Below are positions 35,136-44,449 of a stretch of DNA of 64,000 nucleotides, one piece after another. The notes beneath the pieces were generated by a model. It was not told the origin of the DNA, made no database searches, and saw only the letters and a program-made list of their open reading frames with translations. The position numbers were made by a program, and so were the translations under genes. Source of the DNA: Chitinophagaceae bacterium (GTDB lineage: Bacteria; Bacteroidota; Bacteroidia; Chitinophagales; Chitinophagaceae). Each line of letters opens with the position of its first letter. Position 1 is the first letter of the stretch. Location: assembly GCA_004173235.1 (NCBI GenBank), contig SEAC01000025.1, forward strand, positions 124,001 through 188,000, given 5' to 3'.

Positions 35136-36485
35136 TCATCGCGCAAAGCGCATCCTTTGCCCCATTTGAGATTCATCCCACACACCATTTCCATAAACTT
35201 TATGACCATTCACAAAGGTGTGCGTGATGCGCGCAGGAAAGCGTGTTCCTTCGAAAGGGCTCCAGCCGCAGGTGTAGTAGAGGCTTTCCTTCGTCACTTC
35301 AGTGCTCCCTTCCAGGTCAACGACGACGAGGTCGGCCCAATAGCCTTCACGGATATAGCCGCGATCGCGGATGAGGAAGCAGTCGGCGACGGCGTGACTC
35401 ATTTTCTGCGCCACTTTTTCCAGTGAAATGCGCCCTTCCTTACTATACTGCAGCATCAGCAACAGCGGGTGCTGCACCAGGGGAAGACCAGCGTGGGCAT
35501 GCTCGTAGGGCCCCGTCTTTTCCGAAGGCAGGTGCGGCGCATGGTCGGTGGCGATCACGTCGAGGCGGTCGTCGAGGAGCGCCGCCCACAAAGCTTCACG
35601 GTTGTGTGGCGCCTTGATGGCCGGGTTGCACTTGATGTTGTAGCCATGCTGCGCGTAATCATCGGAGGTGAAGTGCAGGTGGTGCACGCACACTTCGGAG
35701 GTGATGCGCTTTTCTTCAAGCGGCAGCATGTTGGTGAATAGCTGTAGCTCCCGCTCGGTAGAGATGTGCAGGATGTGCAGCCGCGTGCCGTGCTTCTTTG
35801 CAAGCTGGATTGCTTTGAAAGACGACTCGAAACAAGCCTCTTCATCACGCACCAACGGATGGTCGGCGGGAGTGAGTTCGCCCTTCCCGGCTTTCAGCCG
35901 CTCGTAGTTGGCCTTGACGATGGATTCCTCTTCGCAATGCGTGGCGATGAGCAACTCGCTATCCGCAAAAATACGGTCGATGGTCAGGTAGTTGTCCACC
36001 AGCAGGTTGCCGGTGGATGCCCCCATGAAGATCTTCACGCCGCATACATCGCCTTTCTTCTCATTGGTACGCAGCACCTGCTCCAGGTTGTCGTTGGAAG
36101 TACCCATGAAAAAAGAATAGTTCGCCAGCGAGCTGCGCGCGCCGATGGCATACTTGTCTTCCAGCAGCTCCTGCGTAAACACGGGTGGCTTTGTGTTGGG
36201 CATCTCCATGAACGATGTAACGCCGCCTGCTACAGCAGCCTTCGCTTCGCTGTAGATCGTTGCTTTATGCGTTAGGCCGGGCTCGCGAAAGTGCACCTGG
36301 TCGTCGATTGCGCCGGGAAGGAGGTGCTTACCCGTGCCATCGATCTCCTCGTATGCGCCCGCAACCGCATCGATGCTGCCGGCGATCTTTTCAATGCGGC
36401 CCTTGCTGATCCATACGTCCTGCGTGCGGATGCTTCCTTCGTTGACGACCTGTATATTCCGGATCAGGTAATTTTTTTGTAGCAT
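35136..36485 (-). CDS. pyrC: Dihydroorotase
   Basis: A 449-residue amidohydrolase of class I dihydroorotase type, which closes carbamoyl-aspartate to dihydroorotate in pyrimidine synthesis. Metal motifs are DDQVHFREPG near residue 63, the later His in THCEEES and LHILHIST, and DVIATDHAPHL with the catalytic Asp near residue 320. The sequence PNTKPPV after the first motif is typical. ATG 36485 gives the natural start (MLQKNYLIRN); ATG 36494 is an alternative. The frame continues upstream, but that part is antisense to the barrel gene and was excluded. Confidence 0.92.
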   Translation of the reverse strand: MLQKNYLIRNIQVVNEGSIRTQDVWISKGRIEKIAGSIDAVAGAYEEIDGTGKHLLPGAIDDQVHFREPGLTHKATIYSEAKAAVAGGVTSFMEMPNTKPPVFTQELLEDKYAIGARSSLANYSFFMGTSNDNLEQVLRTNEKKGDVCGVKIFMGASTGNLLVDNYLTIDRIFADSELLIATHCEEESIVKANYERLKAGKGELTPADHPLVRDEEACFESSFKAIQLAKKHGTRLHILHISTERELQLFTNMLPLEEKRITSEVCVHHLHFTSDDYAQHGYNIKCNPAIKAPHNREALWAALLDDRLDVIATDHAPHLPSEKTGPYEHAHAGLPLVQHPLLLMLQYSKEGRISLEKVAQKMSHAVADCFLIRDRGYIREGYWADLVVVDLEGSTEVTKESLYYTCGWSPFEGTRFPARITHTFVNGHKVYGNGVWDESQMGQRMRFAR

Positions 36486-36506
36486 TGCTTCCATTAACAC
36501 TTGGTA

Positions 36507-38219
36507 ATGCAATATAAACAATGCCTCGGTGCAGCCTTCGTGCTGCTGCCGTTCCTGGGTTCGGCCCAAACCACCTACCTGCCGCAGGGCGCGCCCGAAA
36601 ACACGCTCATCGAGCGGATGGAGATCAAAGCGGGCCACGATTCGGTGCTCAACTTCTCCACTGCCAGACCCTTTAGCCGCAAGAATTTCATCCCGGCACT
36701 CCAGCGGCTCGACTCTACGCGGATGACGCGCGTGGATCGCTACAACCTTTACCTCGCCAAGGTGAATAACCTCGAGTGGGTGCAGGAGCCCTGGGAGAAT
36801 TTCCGCAGCAGGAAGCCCATTCTGCAGAACTTCTACCGCACGCCGGGCACGCTGTTCGAAGTGCACAACCCGGACTTCTTCCTCGCCGTTAACCCGGTTT
36901 TTCAATATACCGTGTCGAAGGAGCAGGACAACGACAACCACCTTTTCCTCAACACCCGCGGCTTTACGCTGCGTGGACGCATCGCCAATAAGATCGGGTT
37001 CGCGGCCTATGTGACCGACAATCAGGAGCGCGATCCATCGTATGTGCAGGCATTCACCGCCGCCCGCAACGCGGTGCCCGGCGCGGGCTTCTACAAAGAC
37101 TTCAAAGGCAATGGCGGCGTGGATTATTTCGATGCGCGCGGTTATGTAACCTTCAATGCAACGAAGTATATCGACATCGCCTTCGGCTACGACAAGAACC
37201 ATATCGGCGCAGGTTACCGCTCGCTGTTCCTCAGCGACTTCTCCGCTCCTACGCTGTTTCTCAAGCTCAACACACGCATCTGGAAGTTTCAGTACCAGAA
37301 CCTGTTTATGGAGCTCAACTCGGCCAACCGTCTCAATGCCGACAAGCTGCAGCCGAAGAAGTATGCGGTGATGCACCATCTCGATCTCAGCGTTACCAAA
37401 TGGCTCAACGTAGGACTCTTCGAAGGCATCGTATTCGGACGAACAAACCACTTCGAATTCGGCTACCTCAACCCGGTCATCTTCTACCGGTCGATCGAGC
37501 AGTCGAACGGCTCGTTCGACAACTCGGTTGCAGGCCTTGATTTCAAAGCAAATGTTGCGCACCACTTCCAGGTGTATGGACAACTATTACTTGACGAATT
37601 CAAACTTTCGGAGCTGAAGAGCAACCGCGGATGGTGGGCCAACAAACTCGGATGGCAGCTGGGCGTTAAATACATTGATGCCTTCAACATCCCCAACCTC
37701 GACCTGCAGGTGGAAGCCAACCGCGTGCGTCCGTTCACCTACTCGCACAACGATTCTGTGGCCAACTACACGCATTACAACCAGCCGCTGGCGCACCCGC
37801 TCGGCGCCAACTTCCAGGAAGTAATCGGCACGGCACGCTACCAGCCCTTTCCCAAGTGGCTGATCGTTGCAAAAGCAATGTACTACTACCAGGGCCGCGA
37901 CACTGCGAACGTTTCGTTTGGCAGCAACATCTTCCTGCCCAATCAGATTCCCGATCCCGCAAACGGACCTGCCAATGCGCGTCCGCACCGTACGGGCGAA
38001 TATGGCTACGGCGTTGGTTCGGGCTACAAAGTGACGGTTGCGCAGCTCGGGCTCACCGCATCGTACCAACTGCGCCCCAACCTGTTCATCGAAGCGAATG
38101 GCATTTACCGTCACGAAACAATGCCCTGGGGCAATACCGGTAATACGGCAGGCTCCGGAACCTTCATCGTGGGTGGTGGCATCCGTTGGAACGTATGGCA
38201 GCGCGCATTTGATTTTTAA
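36507..38219 (+). CDS. Outer-membrane beta-barrel protein (Wzi/RemB-like)
   Basis: A 570-residue protein with a signal peptide (cleavage likely after GSAQ) and long runs of alternating aromatic strands. It ends in an aromatic residue (AFDF), typical of outer-membrane barrels. The layout (VNPVFQYTVSKEQDNDNHLF, FNATKYIDIAFGYDKNHIG, FEFGYLNPVIFYRSIEQ) resembles the capsule-assembly Wzi/RemB group of Bacteroidota. A role in surface polysaccharide or motility is possible, but this is inference. It is divergent from pyrC with only 21 bases between starts, so the promoters overlap. Confidence 0.72.
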   Translation: MQYKQCLGAAFVLLPFLGSAQTTYLPQGAPENTLIERMEIKAGHDSVLNFSTARPFSRKNFIPALQRLDSTRMTRVDRYNLYLAKVNNLEWVQEPWENFRSRKPILQNFYRTPGTLFEVHNPDFFLAVNPVFQYTVSKEQDNDNHLFLNTRGFTLRGRIANKIGFAAYVTDNQERDPSYVQAFTAARNAVPGAGFYKDFKGNGGVDYFDARGYVTFNATKYIDIAFGYDKNHIGAGYRSLFLSDFSAPTLFLKLNTRIWKFQYQNLFMELNSANRLNADKLQPKKYAVMHHLDLSVTKWLNVGLFEGIVFGRTNHFEFGYLNPVIFYRSIEQSNGSFDNSVAGLDFKANVAHHFQVYGQLLLDEFKLSELKSNRGWWANKLGWQLGVKYIDAFNIPNLDLQVEANRVRPFTYSHNDSVANYTHYNQPLAHPLGANFQEVIGTARYQPFPKWLIVAKAMYYYQGRDTANVSFGSNIFLPNQIPDPANGPANARPHRTGEYGYGVGSGYKVTVAQLGLTASYQLRPNLFIEANGIYRHETMPWGNTGNTAGSGTFIVGGGIRWNVWQRAFDF

Positions 38220-38237
38220 TGCAACGCACGTATACTT

Positions 38238-38279
38238 AAATGCAAAGCCCCTCGCATGAATAGGAGGGGCTTTGCATTT
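38238..38279. terminator. Terminator between convergent genes
   Basis: AAATGCAAAGCCCCTC pairs with GAGGGGCTTTGCATTT around a 10-base loop. The core ATGCAAAGCCCC is shared with the hairpin at 20175. Confidence 0.8.
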
Positions 38280-38288
38280 GATAGCAAC

Positions 38289-38720
38289 TCACGCAACGCG
38301 CGAGGCTTCGATACCATAACGGATGGCTTCTTCAAGCGTGGAGAGGTCGATATCTTTCAGTGATTTGAAACGGATGCAATAGCCCGTGACCTTCGCCTTG
38401 CCGATGCGGTCGCTGTACGTTTTGGCGAGATAGGTTTTGTCGCTGATGCCGAGGATGTAAACGGAAATACCCGTTGCGTTGGCGCTAATGCCCACCTGGA
38501 AGAACTCTTTCGTTTTTCCATTGGCATACCTGAGGGTTTGCAGGCCGTAGCCCGCGGTCGGGTTGGTCACGATCTTTCCCGTTGCATCCTTTCCTTCATC
38601 AAACCAGATGCGTCCTTTTGGGAGCATCTGTTTCATCAACGCATGCAAGGCATGCAGATCTGCGCGCTTAGGCTCTGGCTGGCTCGCAAAGTGCCGGAGT
38701 GCTTCGTCTTCGGCTTTCAT
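38289..38720 (-). CDS. DUF1801 (YdhG-like) protein
   Basis: A 143-residue protein of the DUF1801 fold, with PKGRIWFDEG near residue 35, YGLQTLRYANGKTKEFFQVG near residue 57 and CIRFKSLKDIDLSTLEEAI near the end. Members are small cytoplasmic proteins of unknown function. It follows the dihydrofolate-reductase-like gene with a 1-base gap, so these are almost surely co-translated, together with the DinB gene further upstream. Confidence 0.8.
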   Translation of the reverse strand: MKAEDEALRHFASQPEPKRADLHALHALMKQMLPKGRIWFDEGKDATGKIVTNPTAGYGLQTLRYANGKTKEFFQVGISANATGISVYILGISDKTYLAKTYSDRIGKAKVTGYCIRFKSLKDIDLSTLEEAIRYGIEASRVA

Positions 38721-38721
38721 A

Positions 38722-39285
38722 TTAACGATTGACGGTGTATTTGAGCTCGATCACACCGCACTCGAATCGGTGCGTATCGTCGAGTACCAGTTTGGTCCGC
38801 TGTTCGGAGTCCTCGAAAAGGCGCGTGCCGCCTCCCAGGATGATGGGGTTCAGGAAAAGCCAATAGCCGTCAATCAGGCCGTGCTGCATCAGCGAGTGCG
38901 TAGCCGTTGGACTCCCAAAAACAAGGATCTCCTCCCCCGGCTGTTGACGCAGTTCGTTCACGCGCGCAACAAGGTTGCTATTGATCACTTCTGTGCGGCC
39001 GCCGCCCGACAGCGTGTTGGACAGAACGATCTTTTGAGCGTGCGCATACCATTTCGAATGATCCTTGTCGTGCTGCGATGCATTGGGCTGATCGCCGGCG
39101 GTGGGCCAATAACTTTCCATCATCTCGTAGGTTACGCGTCCATACATCGCCGTATCGGTGGTGCCGATGCGCTTGCCTACATGACTGAATATTTCTTCAT
39201 TGACCGTAACCCAGTTGAGTGCGCCACCCGGGACGGCTACGTAGCCGTCGAGTGAGAGGTGCATGAAAGAAATGATTTTACGCAT
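38722..39285 (-). CDS. Dihydrofolate reductase/RibD C-terminal family protein
   Basis: A 187-residue Rossmann-type reductase resembling the RibD C-terminal domain (MRKIISFMHLSLDGYVAVPG at the start, TAMYGRVTYEMMESYWP near residue 48, KIVLSNTLSGGG and EILVFGSPTATHSL later). Members are annotated as dihydrofolate-reductase-like, and the true substrate is unknown. ATG 39285 was chosen because the upstream frame is not conserved in type. It is the middle gene of a DinB, reductase, DUF1801 unit. Confidence 0.88.
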   Translation of the reverse strand: MRKIISFMHLSLDGYVAVPGGALNWVTVNEEIFSHVGKRIGTTDTAMYGRVTYEMMESYWPTAGDQPNASQHDKDHSKWYAHAQKIVLSNTLSGGGRTEVINSNLVARVNELRQQPGEEILVFGSPTATHSLMQHGLIDGYWLFLNPIILGGGTRLFEDSEQRTKLVLDDTHRFECGVIELKYTVNR

Positions 39286-39335
39286 AATTAATTGGTTTAG
39301 CTTTCTTAAATGGTTGATAGCCCGAGCTTCTCCGC

Positions 39336-39830
39336 TTACTTCCTGGTCCTCGTCCACATAATGTAATCGGTTGCAGGGATAGACGTTACACCCAGCTGCC
39401 GCAGCATCGTCACGAGCTGCCCGCGGTGGTACGTATTGTGGTTGAACAGATGCTGCAGCACCTGGGCCGTCACCGACTTGTGCGATTGCTTTTTCAGATC
39501 AACATAGATAAACTCGTGGGTCAGCACATGCTCGCCGGCCTTCTGCACAAACTTGAGCCACTGCTGGTCGAGCTTCGTCACCAATTGCAGCAAAGCTTCG
39601 GTGTCTCCATCAAAGCTATCACTCGGGCGAAGGATCTTTTCCTGCAGTTGCAGGCGTTGCCACCAGATGCTGGATGCATCAGCCATGTGCAGGATCGTTT
39701 GGCGCAGCGAAGGAAACGAGCTCGCCAGCTGCGACTCCAGTTGGGCTGCCGGCAACGGACGGAGCACCGGGAGCAATTGCTCGTTGGCCCAAGCGTTATA
39801 CTGTGCATACGAAACGAGAAGCTCCTTCAT
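39336..39830 (-). CDS. DinB family protein
   Basis: A 164-residue four-helix DinB/YfiT-type protein. The three metal His positions are plausibly in LRQTILHMADASSIWW (His near residue 48) and LQHLFNHNTYHRGQLVTML (two His near residues 130-138). Members often act as thiol-dependent or metal-dependent transferases in stress response, but the substrate here is unknown. ATG 39830 (MKELLVSYAQYNAWAN) fits the family start. It is the first gene of the unit with the reductase and DUF1801 genes. Confidence 0.88.
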   Translation of the reverse strand: MKELLVSYAQYNAWANEQLLPVLRPLPAAQLESQLASSFPSLRQTILHMADASSIWWQRLQLQEKILRPSDSFDGDTEALLQLVTKLDQQWLKFVQKAGEHVLTHEFIYVDLKKQSHKSVTAQVLQHLFNHNTYHRGQLVTMLRQLGVTSIPATDYIMWTRTRK

Positions 39831-39875
39831 AGTGATTCGTTCTACTTTTGGCACTGCTAATTAACGATAATTATT

Positions 39876-40337
39876 ATGGACATCAACATACGCCGTGCAA
39901 CGCGCCACGACTGCCCCCGCATCCTTGAGCTGGTGCGGGAACTTGCCCTGTACGAACGCGCACCCGCGGAAGTGACGGTGACGGAGCAGCATTTTGCAGA
40001 TAGTGGATTCGGCGCAAGCCCCGTATGGTGGGCATTCGTAGCCGAAGTGGACGGAGTAGTGGAAGGGTTTGCGCTCTGGTACGTTCGCTTCAGCACCTGG
40101 AAAGGTCAGCGCATGTACCTCGAAGATTTCTACGTGCGCGAAGAGTTGCGCCGCTATGGCATCGGGCGCGCTCTTTTCGAAAACCTCATCGACGAAGCGA
40201 AGCGCCAGCAATACAGTGGCATCGTGTGGCAGGTGCTTCAATGGAACGAGCCTGCCATCGGCTTTTATAAAAAGTACGCTGCAAAGTTCGACGGCGAATG
40301 GTTCAACTGCTCGATTGAAATAGAGCCGGGACAATAG
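39876..40337 (+). CDS. GNAT acetyltransferase, SAT1-like
   Basis: A 153-residue N-acetyltransferase. MDINIRRATRHDCPRILELV opens the fold; the acetyl-CoA-binding segment LEDFYVREELRRYGIGRALFE lies near residues 88-108 (Q/RxxGxG/A form). VLQWNEPAIGFYKKYAA near residue 125 resembles the spermidine/diamine N-acetyltransferase group. A polyamine or other small amine is the likely substrate; this is a family-level inference. It is divergent from the DinB gene and has a terminator at 40379. Confidence 0.88.
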   Translation: MDINIRRATRHDCPRILELVRELALYERAPAEVTVTEQHFADSGFGASPVWWAFVAEVDGVVEGFALWYVRFSTWKGQRMYLEDFYVREELRRYGIGRALFENLIDEAKRQQYSGIVWQVLQWNEPAIGFYKKYAAKFDGEWFNCSIEIEPGQ

Positions 40338-40378
40338 TGCTGTCTGTATGGAACAAAGCCATTACTGGTAAATAAAGA

Positions 40379-40408
40379 AAAGGCCGCTCCGATGGGAGCG
40401 GCCTTTGT
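40379..40408. terminator. Terminator after acetyltransferase gene
   Basis: AAAGGCCGCTCC pairs with GGAGCGGCCTTT around a GATG loop and is followed by GTTG. Convergent to the M43 protease gene. Confidence 0.8.
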
Positions 40409-40448
40409 TGCAATGTGTGTTCTGGCTATTCTTGTGAACCGCGACCCC

Positions 40449-40469
40449 GATTCACGATTGACGATTCAC
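40449..40469. repeat. Period-7 word repeat, GATTCAC family
   Basis: Three 7-mers (gattcac, gattgac, gattcac), the inverse form of the GTGAATC family. The array ends four bases before the stop codon of the M43 protease. Confidence 0.65.
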
Positions 40470-40473
40470 GCTC

Positions 40474-42759
40474 CTATTGCTTTACGAAGCGCGTCTGCCC
40501 GATGACGTTGCCTTGCGCATCGATCACCTGCAGGAAGTAGACACCGCGGGCAAGCGAATGCACGCCAACGGAGCCATTGCTCTTGAGCATGCTTTGCTGC
40601 AGCACGGGACGACCATTCATATCGATCACGCGGAGCTGACCACGTCCACCAAAATCGGCAGTGGCTACATTGAGCGTTTGCGCCACCGGGTTGGGGTAAA
40701 CATCCACCTTCACCTTGCCATTCACCATCAGCGGCCCGGCCTGGCGCGTAGCCGTGCCCAGTGCCACTTTCAGCGTGTAGCAGGTAGCGCTGTTAGCGCC
40801 GTTGTATCCGTACACATACGCATAATAGGTGCCTGCAGCAGCGGTGTAGCTGATCGTTTCGCCGGTAGTGCCACCGTTCTGCGAAATGCCCACCTGCGTG
40901 CCGGCACTGTTGTAGAGCTTCAGGTCGTAGTCGCCCGGAAGCGTGCCCAGCGTTAGGGTGATGCTGCCGCCGGTGGTGATCACGAACTTGTAGTAGTCTG
41001 CGTCCGTAGAACTACTGATCGTTCCTTTCACATCCGTGTTGAAAGGAACTTGCGCTGCGCCACTCATCGTGCCGTTCGTGCTGTTGTCATAGATGCCCGG
41101 GCATGTAGGAGCAGCCACCACGGTAGCGCCGATGGTGAGGCTGTAGCAGGTTGCGCTGTTGGCGCCGTTGTAGCCAAACACTTTTACATAGTAGGTGCCG
41201 GCCGGATCGTTGCTGCGCACGATGCTTTCGCTTGTAGTGCTGCCGTTCTGCGAGATGGCCAGCTGTGTGCCCGCGGAGTTATACAACACGAGGTCGTAGT
41301 CGCCTGCAAGACCGGTAAGCGAGATGTTGAAGTTGGAAGCGGCGGCCAGCGTCACTTTGAACCAATCCTGGTCGGTGGTGGTGGTGATAGCAGCCGAAAG
41401 CGCCGTACCTGTGCTTACGGAAGCAGCAGCAGCAAGGCTTTCGTTGGGTTCGTAAGCGGTACCGCAGCCCGATGCTACTGCGCTTGTGGTAAACGATGAA
41501 GCCGTAAATGCACTGCTCGAAGAAGAACAGTTAGTGCTTACCTGGAAATTGTAGGTAGTGGATGCGCTCAGGCCACTGAGTGCTACCGACGTAGCCGTTG
41601 TGGCGCTTGCCGCTGTGATCCATGTGCCCGACGAAGTGGCTTTGTATTGAACGGTGTACGAAACGGCGCCGCTCACTGCACCCCAGCTAACGGTTGCGCT
41701 GCTGGTAGTAATGGAGGAAGCACCCAATCCTGCAGGTGCGGCGCAGCTGCCCGTGGCGGGTGCCTGGCAACCAAGCGAAGAAGCAAGCGATGCACGTGCG
41801 CCGCCGCTTTGCAGCACACCATACATCCGCGTTTTCTGACCAAGGGTGAACATCATCATGCAGGCATCGTCCACATAGTCCATATAGTTCATGAACATAA
41901 CGCCATTGCCGCTGCTGCAGGCATCCACTTTCGGAAAGGAAGGGCAACCATAGTTTTCCGCTCCCTGCTTAGGCGTGTCGGTCACGAGATCGTCGGCGGC
42001 ACAGGCTGCCTCATCGCCCCAGATGTGGCGCAGGTTGAGCCAGTGGCCCACTTCGTGGGTAGCGGTGCGGCCCTTGTTGAAAGGTGCAGCGGCAGTGCCC
42101 GTGGTACCAAAATACTTGTGACCGATCACTACGCCATCGGTAGCGGCTGCTCCGCCCGGAAACTGCGCATAGCCAAGGATCCCGCTCTGTCCGCCCGAAG
42201 TGATGTCGGGAACAACCCAGAGATTGAGGTACTTCGTTGCATCCCATGCTGCGTCGCCACCGGTGCTGTTCGATTTGGCATCATCGGTGTCGGCGTCGAA
42301 GGCGGTCTTTGTAGTTTGCTTGCGCAGGATGCCCGAAGTAGCGTTGCCGGAAGGGTCGCGCTGTGCAAGGCAAAAGGAAACCTTGCAATCGGCAACGAGG
42401 CTTTTGAACGCCGCTGGTACCAGGCCTGTGTCGGAGTTGTTCAACTGGAAGTCGTTGTTCAGAACGGTAAGCTGGCTCAGAATCTGCGCATCGCTGATGT
42501 TCTGCGTGCTTGTGTTCCAGAGCACATGCACCACCACCGGGATGTTATACACGGGTGTTCCGCGCTGGGTTTGAGGCGCCTGCGGACGGGAGGCGAGTTC
42601 CTGCGTGAATCGCTCGATCGCTTCCTGGTTCTGCACCATCTGTGGGTTGCGGGCAAGCTGTTGCTGAAAGTGCTGGTGCGAAGCGCAGCGACGTTGTTGC
42701 TGTGCGCCTGCAGCGATGCCGAGAGCAAGGATGCCCCCGAGGAGTAAGGTTCTCTTCAT
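40474..42759 (-). CDS. Secreted M43 zinc metalloprotease with T9SS sorting tail
   Basis: A 761-residue secreted protease (signal peptide MKRTLLLGGILALGIAAGAQ). The cytophagalysin/pappalysin catalytic domain has HEVGHWLNLRHIWGD near residue 230 and a downstream Met-turn (FMNYMDYVDD). Next come a fibronectin type III domain at about residues 338-425 and two similar pre-peptidase C-terminal domains at about 435-545 and 555-665, each with a DYDLVLYNSAGTQ/DYDLKLYNSAGTQ strand. The last 75 residues (VDVYPNPVAQTLNV, GVYFLQVIDAQG) are a type IX secretion sorting domain. It is probably exported to the cell surface or medium. Confidence 0.94.
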   Translation of the reverse strand: MKRTLLLGGILALGIAAGAQQQRRCASHQHFQQQLARNPQMVQNQEAIERFTQELASRPQAPQTQRGTPVYNIPVVVHVLWNTSTQNISDAQILSQLTVLNNDFQLNNSDTGLVPAAFKSLVADCKVSFCLAQRDPSGNATSGILRKQTTKTAFDADTDDAKSNSTGGDAAWDATKYLNLWVVPDITSGGQSGILGYAQFPGGAAATDGVVIGHKYFGTTGTAAAPFNKGRTATHEVGHWLNLRHIWGDEAACAADDLVTDTPKQGAENYGCPSFPKVDACSSGNGVMFMNYMDYVDDACMMMFTLGQKTRMYGVLQSGGARASLASSLGCQAPATGSCAAPAGLGASSITTSSATVSWGAVSGAVSYTVQYKATSSGTWITAASATTATSVALSGLSASTTYNFQVSTNCSSSSSAFTASSFTTSAVASGCGTAYEPNESLAAAASVSTGTALSAAITTTTDQDWFKVTLAAASNFNISLTGLAGDYDLVLYNSAGTQLAISQNGSTTSESIVRSNDPAGTYYVKVFGYNGANSATCYSLTIGATVVAAPTCPGIYDNSTNGTMSGAAQVPFNTDVKGTISSSTDADYYKFVITTGGSITLTLGTLPGDYDLKLYNSAGTQVGISQNGGTTGETISYTAAAGTYYAYVYGYNGANSATCYTLKVALGTATRQAGPLMVNGKVKVDVYPNPVAQTLNVATADFGGRGQLRVIDMNGRPVLQQSMLKSNGSVGVHSLARGVYFLQVIDAQGNVIGQTRFVKQ

Positions 42760-42941
42760 GTGTGTTGTGTGTGTGTGTGAAAAGATGAACGTCTAATATA
42801 TTTCACTTTTTCAATACCGGATACACACATCGTACATCTACGAACAAATTGAGTAAAACCCCGCAAATGCTTGCAGGACGGGGCTTGCAGCGCACAGGCA
42901 TGTGTTGCGCGTACACAAAGGGGTGCCATAAGAAGCAAAAA

Positions 42942-42964
42942 AACGGGCGCCTTTTGCGCCCGTT
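42942..42964 (-). terminator. Terminator after fabD
   Basis: AACGGGCGC pairs with GCGCCCGTT; read leftward the stem is followed by TTTTTT. It lies 10 bases past the fabD stop codon. Confidence 0.8.
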
Positions 42965-42973
42965 CGAGAAGTA

Positions 42974-43864
42974 CTAGTTGAAGCCGTCTGTCTGCATCGT
43001 CTTGTCTATTTTGGCAACAAGCCCTTGCAACACTTTGCCGGGACCACATTCCGTGAAATGCGAAGCGCCATCGCGGATCATCGCCTGCACGCACTGCGTC
43101 CATTTCACCGCACCCGTCAATTGATCGATGAGGTTTTGCTTGATCTCGTCTTTATTGATGATGCCGCGGGCTGCTACGTTTTGATACACCGGGCAGGAAG
43201 GCGTGTTGAAATAGGTTGATTCGATTGCGGCCTTGAGCTCTTCGCGGGCAGGCGCCATCAGCGGCGAGTGAAAGGCTCCGCCTACGGGGAGCACCAGCGC
43301 GCGCTTGGCACCGGCGGCTTTCAGTTGCTCGCATGCAATCTCCACTCCCTTCAGGCTTCCGGAAATCACCAGTTGTCCGGGGCAGTTGTAGTTGGCCGGC
43401 ACCACCACCTCGCCACTATCCTTTTGCACCTGGCTACAGATCGCCTCTACCTGCTCGTCGGCCAGACCGAGCACAGCCGCCATCGTGGAAGGCGTTTTCT
43501 CACAAGCTGCCTGCATGGCTCGTGCGCGCAGGCTCACGAGGCGCAACCCGTCTTCGAAGCCAAGCGTGCCGTTGGCCACCAAAGCCGAAAACTCCCCCAG
43601 CGAATGCCCGGCGACCATATCGGGGCGGGCACTTTCGATGCCGCGAAACGCGATCACCGAGTGAAGGAAGATGGCAGGCTGCGTGATCTGTGTTTGCTTC
43701 AGGTCCTCCTCGCTACCTGTAAACATCACATCCGAAATACGGAAGCCGAGTTGTTCGTTGGCCTGTTCGAAAAGTTTCTTTGCAAATGCGCTGTTGTCGT
43801 AATGAGCTTTGCCCATGCCGGTGAATTGGGCCCCCTGGCCGGGAAAAACGAAAGCGTGTTTCAT
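42974..43864 (-). CDS. fabD: Malonyl-CoA:ACP transacylase
   Basis: A 296-residue FabD, which loads malonyl groups onto acyl carrier protein for fatty acid synthesis. Opening FVFPGQGAQFTGMG, the nucleophile Ser in GHSLGEFSA near residue 91, and the catalytic His in AFHSPLMAPAREEL near residue 200 are all present. No other fatty acid genes are adjacent. A period-8 word repeat begins 10 bases upstream of the start codon. Confidence 0.96.
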   Translation of the reverse strand: MKHAFVFPGQGAQFTGMGKAHYDNSAFAKKLFEQANEQLGFRISDVMFTGSEEDLKQTQITQPAIFLHSVIAFRGIESARPDMVAGHSLGEFSALVANGTLGFEDGLRLVSLRARAMQAACEKTPSTMAAVLGLADEQVEAICSQVQKDSGEVVVPANYNCPGQLVISGSLKGVEIACEQLKAAGAKRALVLPVGGAFHSPLMAPAREELKAAIESTYFNTPSCPVYQNVAARGIINKDEIKQNLIDQLTGAVKWTQCVQAMIRDGASHFTECGPGKVLQGLVAKIDKTMQTDGFN

Positions 43865-43873
43865 GAAGCTTGT

Positions 43874-43905
43874 TTATTGGTCTATTGGTCTATTCGTTAT
43901 TGGTA
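43874..43905. repeat. Period-8 word repeat, TTATTGGT family (left of four-helix gene)
   Basis: Four 8-mers: ttattggt, ctattggt, ctattcgt, tattggta. The array at 44450 is the inverse, so both form an inverted pair around the four-helix-bundle gene. Confidence 0.8.
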
Positions 43906-43985
43906 ATAGCGTCCGCTATTACGGTCTTGCTCAAAGGATGGAGGATACAGTGCAGTTGAGACGTCAAATGTAAGTCACTTTGCAG

Positions 43986-44357
43986 TTACTTGACCTTCCT
44001 CACCTCCTGCTTCAGCCTCTTCACATAGCTATTCAGTTTCTTATGAATCGTTCGCAAATCATTGACTAGCTCCTCCAATATCGCGTCGTCGATCAAATTA
44101 CGTTTTCGTGCCTTGAAAAGCCAGTTCTTGCTTTCCATCAACGAGCCCCGCGCGTAAAAACAAAACACGATTTGCTGTTTGAAAAAATAACGTCCATAAC
44201 CCTCCGCGATGTTAGAAGATATCGAATCGGCGGCTTCTGTAAATTGGCTTCCAATACGCCACTTGGGAAAAGGATCCCAACCATCAACGATCTTCCAGAT
44301 CTTATCGCTGTCTTCCTGCGCAAGATTGTAGATCTCCAGTTCTTCAAGAAGATACAT
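43986..44357 (-). CDS. Four-helix-bundle protein of the 23S rRNA IVP/Avd-like family
   Basis: A 123-residue helical protein (MYLLEELEIYNLAQEDSDKI). The family signature FTEAADSISSNIAEGYGR lies near residue 42, followed by FYARGSLMESKNWLFKA and a Lys-rich end. This matches the S23/four-helix-bundle family (TIGR02436). Its members are encoded inside intervening sequences of some bacterial 23S rRNAs and resemble the Avd accessory of diversity-generating retroelements. Related proteins are basic and nucleic-acid-binding. I took ATG 44357, not TTG 44375. The gene is enclosed by inverted period-8 word repeats (43874 and 44450). No rRNA or reverse transcriptase is nearby. Confidence 0.88.
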   Translation of the reverse strand: MYLLEELEIYNLAQEDSDKIWKIVDGWDPFPKWRIGSQFTEAADSISSNIAEGYGRYFFKQQIVFCFYARGSLMESKNWLFKARKRNLIDDAILEELVNDLRTIHKKLNSYVKRLKQEVRKVK

Positions 44358-44449
44358 TGTTCTTTTTGTGAACAAGCTATCTAAGGCTTGGCAGCAATCC
44401 TTGGGATTTTCCCCACTAAAAGGTGTTTTTTTCCTCGTCCTCGAACGTT

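Noticed and set aside
36486-37583. Long minus-strand open frame continuing upstream of dihydroorotase
   Set aside because: It is antisense to the outer-membrane barrel gene, has no family-like sequence and results from codon bias in GC-rich DNA; dihydroorotase starts naturally at 36485.
40700-41470. DNA repeat in the M43 protease gene
   Set aside because: The similarity comes from two homologous protein domains (pre-peptidase C-terminal), a normal domain duplication.
43986-44357. Diversity-generating retroelement
   Set aside because: The four-helix protein resembles Avd, but no reverse transcriptase, template or variable repeat is visible.
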